Shown here piece by piece: positions 11,394 to 22,191 of a stretch of 64,000 nt of DNA; the first letter of the stretch is position 1, and each line of letters opens with the position of its first letter. The notes under the pieces are model-generated. The model was given only the letters and a program-made list of their open reading frames with translations, had not been told where the DNA came from and made no database searches. This stretch comes from Ophiostoma sp. CBS 140.51 (taxonomy: Eukaryota > Ascomycota > Sordariomycetes > Ophiostomatales > Ophiostomataceae), in the NCBI GenBank assembly GCA_029298735.1, contig JANSLP010000109.1, positions 28,827 through 92,826 on the forward strand, in the 5' to 3' direction. The position numbers were made by a program, and so were the translations under genes.

Positions 11394-13874
11394 TCATGAG
11401 ATGCCCTTCTCCACCTTGACCAGCACAACCGCCCCCGTCGCCCGGCCATGCACCGGTTCCCGCAAATGCACCAACCGGTAGCCCGGCCGCAATCTGTCCA
11501 GCCGTACCGTCGCCCAGCCCAACAGCACATCCCGATGCATCGCGCCACCCGTGTCCTTGACCAAGAAGCGTACAAACGACAGCGTCTCAGCCGAAGCAGC
11601 CGATACCTCGGCCGTAGTATGGCCCTTCTTGGCCTCTTCGGTCGTTGTGGCGGCCGGCAGCAATGCGGCCATGGGCACGTTGTTAAAACGCAGCTCTTCC
11701 TGCGCAAAGTCGGGGTTGCGGCCACCCCCAGACCCAGTTTCCTTGTAGACATGCGTCTTGGCCTTGTACTCGCCGTCGTCGTCTTCTTCGGTGTCGCCGG
11801 TGGTGCCTGCATCTGGCGCATCCGGCCGTTCAGGGTGGTCGTCGACGTGCAGGACGACCTTGACGAAGGGGCGCAGAGTGCGAGTCGAGGTTGACATTTG
11901 TGGGGCATTGCTGCCGTCGGCGTCGCCACTGAGACCACCTTCTCGACTGTCCGCCTTTTGCGGCAGAGCCAGACCCTGGGCAGCAAAGACGGTGATGGAC
12001 AAGTTGAGCAGTTTCGGGGTGAAGGGGAGCTTGGCGATGGAACCAGCAACGGGTGCAGTCGGCGGCGGCTGGAAGGTTGTGTTGACAGCGGGGGCCGTGG
12101 TCGGGGCCGGTGGTGTGCCCAGTTTGTCGCCGCGGTAGCCTAGGATGTTAGCGAATGAAAATAAATCGAGTGAATAGGGGCCGGGGGACTCACCCTCCGG
12201 CTTCAGAACGTATCCACCCGTCCCTAGGAACATTGCATCGTTCAACATCATGCCCTCATCGCAATTCTGCCAATTGAGCGCCACTATCTGCACACCCTTG
12301 CGCCAGAACCGCACGGGATCCAGGTTGGACGAGCCAATACGGAGGCCCGATGGGTAGGCACGCATCAAGAACTTGCGATTGTGCGAAAAGAGAGCTGGGC
12401 CGTGCTTGGCGTGTACTTCCATCACGTTCTTTTCAGAAAGCGAGAAAACGTGGGTGGGCATGTAGGCCTCGGGCTGGGACAAGCTCTTGAAGGAAACGCC
12501 CTGGGTGTAGATGCCGAGCTGGCTCAGAGCTTGGATGATCTTGGAGGGCTTCTTGGCCGTTGTTCCACTGCCGCCAGGAGTCGGCGTGCCTGGAGCAGTT
12601 GTACCAGACGGAGGCGATTCAACAGTCGACGTTTCGGTAGCAATGTTGGCCAGCTTCGAGGAGAGGCCGGGGTCGGAAGCATGCGGGCTGCCGGTGCCAG
12701 GACTGGTGCTGACACCCTTTGCACTCCCTTCTGGCGATGTACCTGTACCTCCCGGCGCCACATACTTGACCTTGATCAGAATCTTGTTGCGCAGGCTGCC
12801 TGGCGACGGCAGAGTCTTCATCTGCGCCTCTTTCTCTCTGTTTCTCTCCAACAGCAAGCCCCTCCATTCTTGCTCCATGATTTGCACCATGACATCCTGC
12901 TGCGGCGGTGTGCAGTGCACCTCCAGGCTGACAATCAAGGGCGTGTTGGTCGTCTTGAAGCCGTACTCGCGGATCGTCGCGCAGACGTCGCGGAAGGACA
13001 CTTCGCGGGTAAGCGTGTGGCCATGCAGCACGCGGGGTTCGAGGGGAGGTGCCTCTCCCGGGGCGGCAGCCCCGCCGGGAGCACCAGATGCTGCCGCTGA
13101 TGGCTTGGCTGGCTTCCCTTCAATCTTCTTTTCCACATAGTGCTCCAGCCGCCGGCCCAGCGTCGACCGCCCAAACCGCGCCGTCAGCGAGGCCGGCAAC
13201 GCCTCTTTGGCCTTGGCCTTGTACTTTTTGACCATGTCCTTGCGCGAGGACTTTATTGCTGCGCCAGCCTCACCCTCGTCGCTCGAACTCGAGCTCGTGC
13301 TACCTCCTTCATGGTCGCTATCGTCCCCGTCCCAAACGTCAATCTCGATGCATCGGCAGTCCCGCTCGAGCACGTGCCGGTAGGCCGCCGTGCTGGCATC
13401 ACTGTAGAGCTGGTTGCCCGTCAGGTACGTGTTGTGGCTTGAGTTGATAAAGTAGCTCGACAAGGGATACGAGTCGATATCTTCGACGGCTGGCGGTCCG
13501 ACAATGTCGGCGGCGGGCGAGGTAATGTAGCGCAGGAAGCCGTGAAAGTCGAGGGCGGCCGCAGCAGAGGCGTCGTCCTCGCTGCCCTGCACATGCGACA
13601 AAAACGTGGCCACCTGGTCGGCGTGCCACGAGTTGTCCTTCTCGTTGGCGTGTGAGGCAAAGATGCGCGACAAGTGGGCTAGGAGTGCGGCATCGAGGAC
13701 GACTTCTGGTGATGTGTTGGGAGCGGTGGTGGTGGAGGGTGTTGCAGTTGTCGCAGGTGGAGGCGCAACGGGTGCTTGAGCTGGAGCTGTGGTGGGAGCT
13801 ACAGCGGGGACAGTTGCTGTTGGTGCTGTCGCGGCCGTTGCTGGCGCTGTTGGCGCGGCAGGTGGTTGCGACAT
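11394..13874 (-). CDS. PLC1: Phosphoinositide-specific phospholipase C (delta type)
   Basis: Two exons (12194-13874, 11394-12139) encode 808 residues. The 54 nt intron (GTGAGT...CCTAG) keeps the frame open if retained, but splicing joins YVLKPEG to YRGDKLG, the normal end of the Y domain. The enzyme cleaves PIP2 to inositol trisphosphate and diacylglycerol at the membrane. Domain order: Ala/Pro/Thr-rich N terminus, EF-hand-like region (about 50-120), catalytic X domain (SSHNTYL near 145, EIDVWDG near 180, HGHT near 286, SLEVHC near 316), a Ser/Pro/Gly linker, Y domain (from about 445, with RAYPSGLRIGSSN) and a C-terminal C2 domain from about 600. Unusually, about 100 residues rich in Ser, Glu and Lys are inserted inside the X domain between IDVWDG and HGHT. 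It is convergent with ARP8, with 242 bp between stops. Confidence 0.93.
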   Translation of the reverse strand: MSQPPAAPTAPATAATAPTATVPAVAPTTAPAQAPVAPPPATTATPSTTTAPNTSPEVVLDAALLAHLSRIFASHANEKDNSWHADQVATFLSHVQGSEDDASAAAALDFHGFLRYITSPAADIVGPPAVEDIDSYPLSSYFINSSHNTYLTGNQLYSDASTAAYRHVLERDCRCIEIDVWDGDDSDHEGGSTSSSSSDEGEAGAAIKSSRKDMVKKYKAKAKEALPASLTARFGRSTLGRRLEHYVEKKIEGKPAKPSAAASGAPGGAAAPGEAPPLEPRVLHGHTLTREVSFRDVCATIREYGFKTTNTPLIVSLEVHCTPPQQDVMVQIMEQEWRGLLLERNREKEAQMKTLPSPGSLRNKILIKVKYVAPGGTGTSPEGSAKGVSTSPGTGSPHASDPGLSSKLANIATETSTVESPPSGTTAPGTPTPGGSGTTAKKPSKIIQALSQLGIYTQGVSFKSLSQPEAYMPTHVFSLSEKNVMEVHAKHGPALFSHNRKFLMRAYPSGLRIGSSNLDPVRFWRKGVQIVALNWQNCDEGMMLNDAMFLGTGGYVLKPEGESPGPYSLDLFSFANILGYRGDKLGTPPAPTTAPAVNTTFQPPPTAPVAGSIAKLPFTPKLLNLSITVFAAQGLALPQKADSREGGLSGDADGSNAPQMSTSTRTLRPFVKVVLHVDDHPERPDAPDAGTTGDTEEDDDGEYKAKTHVYKETGSGGGRNPDFAQEELRFNNVPMAALLPAATTTEEAKKGHTTAEVSAASAETLSFVRFLVKDTGGAMHRDVLLGWATVRLDRLRPGYRLVHLREPVHGRATGAVVLVKVEKGIS

Positions 13875-14717
13875 GATGACGATATGTTGAAGGTGAGCCT
13901 GAAGTTGAGTCTCAAGTTGAGGTGAGAAGACGACGTGCGTTGTTTAAAAGGAGGATGTGCCGCCGTCTTATTTGTTTTGGTGAAGCTGAACGAGGCGGGG
14001 TTGTCGACGTCAGGCGAAGGAACGCGCCAGCTATTCTTAGGCAAGCTTGCAGGTCCTTTATTGAGCTCTAGTGGTCCTTTTATTTCCTAAAGTCGTCTAA
14101 GATAGAACAGTTTGTCGTACATATGGACTCACAACACTATGTCGACCAAAACAAAACGAGACTGTTTCGGTCAAGAAGAATCGTGACAGGCTTATGACAT
14201 TTCGCAGCAAGTCGCTCAAAACAGCAAAAACCTGGGCTGTGGCAGGGAAACTATCGAACGCAGCTCCAGTTGAAGATGCAGTTGGAGGCCTGTAAAGGTT
14301 GGCGGGAGTGGCCCGGTCTGGGCCAGTCTCTGCCAAGTTTTGTCTCGTCCAATCAATGATCAGCGCTGTTTCGTTAGCGGTTCACAACTTACAACGACAC
14401 ACCAACACAACAGAGTAAAGATTCACATGAGTTTCCAACTTTCACAACTGGCCACGAGTCTCATCAATTGCGGGATGGTATTTAAGATTGATCTGGCTTA
14501 GTTTCCGGGTCTATGTATATAATTTTCTTAGTATATATCAAGTCAAATAATTTTAACAATTTTACTACTACGGAGCGTTATGCAAAGTCGAGTAAACATG
14601 TCCGTTTTTATTTTCATTTTCATTTTCATTTTATTTTTATCATATAAGCTTACTTCTCCAGCCTCGTCGTGATGTCAACAACGGGCAATATAAGCCTTGG
14701 TTAAAGTACTGTCTTTC
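13875..14717. promoter_or_regulatory. Promoter side of PLC and upstream of 5S gene
   Basis: No gene is seen. The region should carry the PLC promoter near 13900-14100. It becomes AT-rich from about 14480 and contains a short CATTTT repeat at 14615-14632. A TATAA at 14689-14693 lies 25-29 nt before the 5S start and is a likely external promoter element for the 5S gene. Confidence 0.5.
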
Positions 14718-14836
14718 ACGTACGGCCACAGATATTGGAGAACACGGGATCCCGTCCGCTCTCCCCTAGTTAAACCAATAATCGGCGGATTAGTAGTTGG
14801 GTCGGTGACGACCAGCGAATACCCGCTGCTGTACGT
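14718..14836 (+). rRNA. 5S ribosomal RNA (copy 1)
   Basis: This 119-nt segment starts ACGTACGGCC and ends CTGTACGT, so the two ends pair as the 5S helix I. Its interior has the fungal 5S hallmarks GGGATCCCGTCCGCTC and AGTAGTTGGGTCGGTGACG. A run of ten T residues starts at 14836, a Pol III terminator, and a TATAA sits at about -29. The sequence is identical to the copy at 55893-56011 and, over the available 95 nt, to the one at the window's end. A single 5S gene away from rDNA is the arrangement known from Neurospora and many Pezizomycotina. Confidence 0.96.
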
Positions 14837-15350
14837 TTTTTTTTTTGGGTCCTGTCGCAATACTTTTTTTGGCCTTCTTTTTGGATCTGATAGTTTTCGT
14901 TTTTATTTAGTCAAAAAGGTTGTTGTAATAACATTCTCCGTTTGACATTATGGGAGTTATCAAAGGACGAAGAACCAACAGACCCGGTAAACATGTCCAG
15001 CTAAATTCGCCTGGAAGCAATAGCGTCGTGTGTGAACAGCTCATATTTTTCTGTAGTATTATTTCAGGCACAACAGGCAACCGCGCTTCACTTTTGTGCT
15101 TTTGTGTGTGATGCGGCACAGCAAGATGCACCCTCCATACGCTCGAAAGGGAAGAAATATTAGCCGTCGTTGTTATGTGACATTTTGTGGCAGTCGTACA
15201 GATGTGGCTTTCGACCGTGTGTTTTGTGACCTTTCTTTATTTGCATTCCCATGATCTTTCCTGTGGCACACTCTCTCTTGTCTTTTCACCACACACCAAG
15301 ACCAAATTATCGGCAACTTTTATCGTCATTGCCTATCATCGTCATTAACT
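14837..15350. other. Spacer between 5S copy 1 and membrane protein gene
   Basis: This 514-bp spacer begins with the Pol III terminator T-run and ends with the leader of the downstream gene. No coding frame is evident. It contains an 18-bp sequence (14974-14991) that recurs in the equivalent spacer on the other side of the window. Confidence 0.55.
14974..14991 (+). repeat. 18-bp shared spacer element (copy 1)
   Basis: ACCAACAGACCCGGTAAA lies 138 bp after 5S copy 1 and about 360 bp before the start of the four-helix membrane protein. The same 18 bases occur in the same orientation and order between the second 5S gene and the paralogous gene (55701-55718, minus strand). Confidence 0.8.
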
Positions 15351-16233
15351 ATGGCAGTCGACTTTGAGCTACCTTCCAGGGACCCGGCCACCGCAGGCGG
15401 CAACGGCGGTGTGCACGATGTGAATCAACAGCCACCTCGCACCCAAGGCGAGGCATCAAGCTCTCCTCTGCCACAGAAACCTCCAGAATCCTACATACCA
15501 TATGCATCGCCACTACCGCCGCCTGGATGGGGACCACAGCAGTCGCCCCAGCAAGTCGACTTTCGTACGATCCCATCCATCCCTCCAGATATTCGCAGCC
15601 GCACCTTATTCGGCCTCCACGAGGGCGAGCCCCGACCGCCGCTGCTTTTGGCCGCCGCCATCTTCCGCGCCGTCCTGTTAATTGCCAGCATGGCATTTAT
15701 GGCCATGGTCATTGTGTTGGCCATCTACTTTAAGATGCTCTACTCGGGCTGGATCGCAGCAGGGAGTGCGAGCCTTCTGGCCGACCTGACGGCCATCTCG
15801 CTCCCACTTTTGGCCTACGAGCGGCGTGGGATCGTGTCGATTGCCCATGCGGTACTGGATGCAGCTGCGATTGCGCTGTTTGCCGTTTCGTCCGTGGCGG
15901 GCTTGTTCCTGGTCACGTTCACAAGCCAGTACCCCTCCCGTCCCGATCCATGGTGGGACCGAACGAGCAACAACTTGGTCAACTCTTGCCGAGTGTTTAC
16001 ACTCTTGTTGATGTAGGGGCCCGCAGACCCTTTTTCCCTTTTAAAGTTCACCCACTGACTGACCACACAGAGCCGCCCACGTTGTCTCGATTCTCATCTC
16101 CTTTGGTACAAACTTTTACGACCCGAACCGGAAAGGCTGGTGGTCACGATCGGGACGACAGGCGACAATCCCAGCACCACCGCCTGTCGGGCCTATGCAG
16201 CCTCCCATGGGAAGAAGCCAGCGATATGCATGA
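15351..16233 (+). CDS. Four-helix (MARVEL-like) membrane protein
   Basis: Exons 15351-16012 and 16071-16233 give 274 residues. The 58 nt intron (GTAGGG...CACACAG) must be removed, because the unspliced frame ends at 16016 in the middle of the fourth helix. The first 95 residues are polar and Pro-rich; four hydrophobic segments follow at about 100-125, 135-155, 165-190 and 215-240, then a short basic tail ending GRSQRYA. The arrangement fits fungal MARVEL-like integral membrane proteins, but I do not recognise a named gene. It is a paralogue of the gene at 54562-55428: both have a GSxxSLLADL block, SLPxxAxE, and VLDAxAxxLFxVxS in the same places. Each paralogue is preceded by a co-oriented 5S gene. 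Function is unknown. Confidence 0.83.
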
Positions 16234-17031
16234 GCAAGAAGGGTGCGAGGGGATCTGTGGATCTGACTACATTAGATCGATACGAGGCACAGCCAGAGAG
16301 TAATAAGTAAAGCTTTGTATGTTTGAACATTTAATCTTAGTATTGATAAAGTTTTGCAAGTAAGAGTAATCCATAAGTAGTTCTTCCATTTTTTGATCTT
16401 TCCATCCAAAAAACATACAATCAGAGAACTATGGAATAGTAAAAGCAAAAGTTATGAACAAGTTTGTGAAAAAGCAGATAGCGGTTATAATATACAAGGT
16501 AGTCGTACACAGTTGCAACAATGAATGTTGCCCTCCAGTCGTTTGGGAAAAGCAGAAGCGATAAACAGAGTAAAAGCAAAAGACAAGAAAACCGTTATTC
16601 TTGATAGCCCATCATACATGTTGTCCGAAGACAGAAAAAAGCGAAAAGAATTTTGAAACAGGAAAAGCAAAAACAGAACAATAAAGTATTTGTAAGAGGG
16701 GCTGGACCAAAAGAAGTTTGTAGGGCCATATGCTCGCTTTGTAGGTGTAATTCTGGGATGCAATGCAATGCAATGTGATGCAATGTAGTGTCTTGTCATG
16801 CTGTTGTCGTATGCGAATGCAAAATGGAAACTTTTTTTGGACGCAGAAAGAAAGGTAATGTGAAAGAAGAAAAAAGCAGATGAAAAACCAGGAACAAGAC
16901 ATGACAGTTGAGAGACACGTGAGATGACATATCGGGGAATAAAACGAAAAGCAAAGACAATAGTGTACAGGATGGCTTGAGACCATCAATGAGGTGGAGG
17001 AGGATGATGATGATGAGGTAGAGTAAAAGAC
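16234..17031. other. Intergenic between convergent genes
   Basis: The stretch is AT-rich and A-rich on the plus strand, with no supported gene. A short TGCAA-type tandem lies near 16760-16790. The right side is likely the 3' untranslated region of the regulator gene. Confidence 0.5.
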
Positions 17032-19191
17032 TTAGTCCTTACCCAGGGTCAGGATGCCCGAGTCCGGGTCGTCGTTACCCGGGTGCCACGAGGGAAGACC
17101 GCGCTGGTGGCGCTGCATGTTGCGCTCGTAGGTGCGCTGGCGAGCCAGGGCCTTGTCCTCCTCGGACACAAACCAGTAGTCGTAGTAGGTCACACGCTCT
17201 GGGAAGTAGAGCACTAGGTGCACACGAGCATCGTCGGGGTTGACCTTGGAAGAGGAAGAGGGAGCGGCAGTGGGAGCGACGGCAGTGGGGCCCGTCGTCA
17301 TGCGGCGCAGCTTCTTGCGGCTCTTGTCGTCGCGGACCATGACTTCCGTGAAGAGCTGCTTGTTGCTGGCGTCGTCAAAGACAAGCTGGCCGGCCTCGTC
17401 AAGGAGGGGAAGGGCCAGGCGCTGGCGGTAGTAAGAAGCCTGTAGACCAGGAGTGGTGCGCTCAGGGCGAGCACGGTAGCGGTCCATCTTGTCGGCGCCA
17501 CCAGGCGAGTTGGAGCCGGCAAGGCCGACACCACCAAGGCGGGCACAGTCCATGTCGGCGTACTGGCGAAGACGAGGCAGGGCAGCGTTGAAGGAAGAAG
17601 TGACATCGTCCCAAGCACGGTTCTTGGTGGTGCGCTGGTACATGATAAAGTCGAGCTCGGCAGTCTCGTACTTGACGTTGCAGTGAGGCTTGGGCATGGC
17701 CTTCTTGGTGGTCGAGGTCGAGGGCGAAGAGGCCGAGGACATGCGGTCACGGCGAGCATCCATCTTAGCAGCCATGCGGGGGCTGTTTTGGTGGTAGGGG
17801 CCGTTGATCATGGTGGCCACGCTGGGCATGGTAGGCATGGTTGAGCGGCGGCCAAAAGCGCTGGGCAGAGTCAGGGGGGAGACAGGAGTAAGGGGCTCGC
17901 GGGACGAGCCAATACCAGGAGGAGGCAGAGTCACAACGGTCGTGGCAATATCCTCAGCACCACCGTGGATGCTGCGACGATGAGTAGGCATGGGAGCCGG
18001 CAGCTCGTACTGGGGGTTGTAGCGGGGCTGGTAGGCGTTGTGGGGATGGTAGGCCTGCTGGTGGTAGGAAGCGGGCTGCATCGAGGCCGAGAAAGACTGA
18101 GGCGGCGTGGGCAGGTTGGCGATCGACGGCAGAGTCGGCAGAGTGTTCGTGGGAGCAGCCGGCTTGTGGCTGTACTCTCTGGGGCGGCCAGCATCGGTAG
18201 GCGACTGAGGAGGCGAGGGCATGCCGTTGGGGCCAGATGCCGCCTGGTTGTTGCTGCTGCTGTTGCGAGAAGAGCAGAAGTAGTTCTGCGCGTAGGTCGA
18301 GAAGGGGCTCTGGGTCACCTTGCTGGTGGTGGGAATAGGAGCCGGCAGAGGAGCCGAAGCAGAGGGAGCAGGAGCAGCTTCACCATGAGCAACACCAATG
18401 CTCTTGCGCCATGCATCGTAAGGCGGCGGCGGCGGGCCCGAGGGAGAGGGCATGCGAGCGTACTGCGAGACAGGCGAGCCAAGAGAGAAAGAAGACTGGG
18501 CACTGGCCATGGCCGAAGAGGAAGAAGAGGCCGATAGGGCCGGGGTCATGGGCGACGACGACAGAGCAGTGGTGGGCTTGGCATTGGCAGCCTCAGTAGA
18601 AGGAGCAGCAGAGGACTTGACGCCGCTGCGTTCTGCGCGCCAGACCTCGAGCATCACCTCGGTCTGCTGCATGCTGGGCAAAATAACCTTAGAGGGCTCA
18701 GCATCAGACTCGTCTGTGATGGCTGTCAGTAGAGATTCAAATAGGATCACAAGAGAAAGTCAAGTCATACGGATGGGAGTAGAGGCACCCGAGGCCTCGG
18801 ACGCAGCGGGCGTCTTGCGGTCAAGCAGACCGGTCATGTAGAGCGTGGCCAGGATGTCGGCGGCCGAGCGGTCCTTCTCGTCAAGCGTGCGGCCCAGGAT
18901 GTGCTGGAGGGCCTCCTTCTTCTCGGCAGTCATGCCCTGGAACGAAGTCGATTCACTGGGCGGCGTAGACGGCTCGGGCGTGGCAGTGGCGGACGAGGCG
19001 GCGGATTGTTCTTGCTGGATGCGCTGTTCTTGCTGCTTCTGTTGCTGCTTCCGGATCTTGCGTTCGTGCTTGATGCGGCGTTCCGTAATGTAGCGGGCAC
19101 TCAGCTGGCTACCGCGAACAAGGACGGGCTTGTTGACGCGGCGGCGGTGGCCATGCTGGAGCTGGTTGGCCGTCGTAGTCTTGAGAGCCAT
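17032..19191 (-). CDS. Putative DNA-binding regulator with a Myb/homeodomain-like segment
   Basis: Exon 1 (18771-19191) and exon 2 (17032-18722) are joined across a 48 nt intron (GTATGA...CTGACAG), giving 703 residues. The N terminus is basic, followed by a Gln/Lys-rich coiled-coil-like run (residues 40-65) and a helical stretch (GMTAEKKEALQHILGRTL). The middle 300 residues are Pro/Ser/Ala-rich and disordered. Around residues 485-580 there is a compact segment with YETAELDFIMYQRT, NRAWDDVTSSFNAALP and, after an insertion, GLQASYYRQRLALP. This spacing resembles the three-helix Myb/homeodomain-like fold, in which the tryptophan and the YYR helix are typical. I therefore suggest a transcription factor, without naming it. 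The very long gene-free region upstream is typical of developmental regulators in fungi. Confidence 0.72.
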
Positions 19192-20312
19192 GGCGACGGT
19201 TGATGTTGCCGTTGTGTCGTTGCTGGTTGTGGAATGAAACCACGGGGCGATGCAACAAAGGGATGGAATCGGTTAAGGGCCGATGGCAACCCAAGAGACT
19301 CGAAAAGTTCAAAGACAAAAAGATGTAAAGACTTTAAGAACTCGTGGTGAGTGGAGTTGAGTTGAGGGAGGAAAAGACGTTGAAGGGATGAAGAGAGGAA
19401 GAAGAATAAGAAGAATGAAGAAGAAGATGGAGTCGAGGGAGGAAGGAAGAGGGGAGATGGGGATGGATATAAAGAATGGAAAAGCAAGACAATAACAAGA
19501 AATGGTGATGGGCAAGAAAGCGGGCGAACGTTGGATATAAAATAGTTGACGACGGGGTAGAGAGGCGATGGGAGACTTTGTGTGCGTGCTGGACTGTTGA
19601 GTTATTTGAGTGAGTTCGTGTGGATGTCTCGAATGTCTAGAGGTGTGTCTAGAGTGGCTTGCCTCTTTCTTTTCTCAACGACGGACAGGACGACGGACGA
19701 TGGCAAGGATGACAAGGATGTTGGACAAGGGTGGTGAACGACAAGGAAAGAGGAGAAAGAAAGAGGAGGGGAGACGATGCGAGGAGAAACACGAGATGCA
19801 GGACGAAAGACGCAAGATACAGAGGGGTGGAGGGACGGGGAAGAGAAAGAGGTGGAGGAGGGCAAGGACGAGGAGGAGGCAAAACGATGTACTCGAGGTA
19901 CTGCTATCCTGGGGGGCGTGTGAGGAGTGAAAGCAATGGGAGCAAAAAGGGAAGACAGGAAAGAAAAGAGAGCAAAAAAGAAGATTTAACGAAAAACACG
20001 ACAAAAAATAGACATGATGAGAAGACGAGGAACAAAAGTGACAGACGAGAAAAGAGAGACAGAGACAGACACAGACAGACCCAGACAGACCCAGAGCAAG
20101 AGAGAGGAGCCCAGTCCCACAAAACAACTGGGGGGGAGGCCAGGGCAGATCAGATGGGGCGGATCGACGGAGGGGGTGAGAGAAACGGAGATGGGGGACA
20201 GGGTATCTGGGTACCAGGATCTAGGTGCAGCAGTGCATTGGTGTAGTGGGAGCAGATACGAGTAACGAAAAGGCATGAAAAGCAAAATGGTGAAAAAGAA
20301 AAGGCACAAAAT

Positions 20313-20347
20313 GACAAAAAGACAAAAAGACAAAAAGACAAAAAGAC
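20313..20347. repeat. Tandem GACAAAAA repeat
   Basis: Four perfect 8-bp units of GACAAAAA plus a partial one lie in a purine-rich intergenic tract. Confidence 0.85.
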
Positions 20348-22173
20348 CCAAGCAAAAAGAAAATAAGAGAAATACCGCTAGCAGGGACCCAGAGAGACAA
20401 GCACACCAGCTTGAGCTGAGAGGGAGGAGGGGGCGTGTACAGGGGAGTGTATTTTGCTAGCGGGTGGGGAGGGTGTGCCCAAGCCGAGGGGGTGTTTATT
20501 TTCGGTTTTCTTTTCTTTTTCTGTATTTTTTGTTCTGTCGTCCTTATTTTCGGCTCGCACAACACACGCAATTCTTTCGTGCTCAGGGGACAGGGCTAGC
20601 CGAGGATTGACAACGGACTGCGGATGGTGTACGATTGGTCGTTGTTATGAGTGTATATCTGGGTATGACATCGGCGTGATATATCGATATCGTGACAACT
20701 CGAGCAGTAGTGAGAGAATATGAGCTATCTCGCAGCATCGTTGCATTGTTCAATCGACGGAACAATACGACAGGTGATGGACAATGGGCCAGAAACGCTC
20801 ATGAAAAGGGAGAGATACCGTCCGAGACACCTCGTGTGGCAGGCTCCATTGATGGAGGAAATGGAAACGACACATCTCTCCTGTCCTGGAGAGACTCCTG
20901 GAGAGAGAGCGTTGGAAAAAATAACGGAAGACGAATAGGCGGAAAAAAAGGAGGATCAGCCCATCCAAAAGCAGATCAGGGTTCTGTACAATTTGGTGGG
21001 AGACAGCGACAAGGAGAATAGGAAAATAGGAAGGCCCAGTGAATCAGGGACGCAAGGAACCCAGAGAATCGGGGAATCGACAGGAGATTCAACACAGGAA
21101 ACCTCATCAGAGAAGAATCGACAGGAGAAGCAGGGCAGTGCGTGGTGTCTCTCCCGTTTCGACTTTCCTTAAGGATAGAGGTTGATGGAATAGGCCCTCT
21201 CGGGCCCTCAGGACCCTCGAGACCCTGTCGATTTGTTGACTTTACCTCTATTGTGTCTCTTACCGACTTTGCCTCTCGATGTTTCGCTCATCTTGTTTTA
21301 TTTTTCCCCGTCCCCTCCTTTCATGCGATGCACGCATACGGAGCACCCAAGCACAAGCGCAGACACCAAGCACAAACAAATGCCTGCATATCGCAAAATG
21401 AAGCACACCGCACAGGCATCAAGAACCAAGAATTGTCCAGATGCATCTCGCCGTGTCCCAACATCTGGATGCATCTCCGCGACCAGGGGTTGCCCGATGT
21501 AGTGAGGCCAGAAAAGGCGCGACGCGTATAAAGTGACCAAAGTGCACAATGCAAATGACATTTGACAATTGACAGACGACCGTCGACAAAAACGCAAAAT
21601 ACAATGTTGACGTATTCGAAAAGTCCAGTTCCCAAATGGGTCAATGGGATGCTCGTCGTGCATGTCGAGGTCCTTGTGCGATGCACGATGTATCCAGTTT
21701 TGTGACTGGTGCATAGTTGTGGGTGGTTGTGTGGTTGTACCGGCTTTCTGAGTAAATATACTTTTTGGAGAGATCGCCGTGTGACTGGAGCCCAGGCCCC
21801 CGGGTGTACTCCGTAGCCTTATCGTAATTGCCTCCCCCCTCTTTTTTATTCTCTGCCGTGGTCGGTGCGTGCGTGAGTGAGTGGTCAGTGATCAGTAGTC
21901 GAGTCTGTGTTTCTGTGTTTATTGAAGTGCGGGCAATTTCTGCTTTTGTTTTGTTTCTTGTCTTTTGTCTCTGAATTACTCGGGATATTATGCGTGTATT
22001 TTTTCTCTCCTTTCCCGCGTCCTTTCTTTGCGCTTGTGTGACTTGCCGCGATGCTCTCCCAGTTCGGGTGAGAACTCGTACGACAATTCGTACTTTGTGT
22101 GTGTATTTGCCCTGTATCTTCAAAGCCTTTGTCGAATGCCCTTATTTTGGTGGGCGCCTGTCTCGCGTCCCCC

Positions 22174-22191
22174 TTTTTTTTTTTTTTTTTT
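22174..22191. repeat. Homopolymer T18
   Basis: A run of 18 T residues follows CGCGTCCCCC. No retroelement sequence or target-site duplication is seen next to it. Confidence 0.9.
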
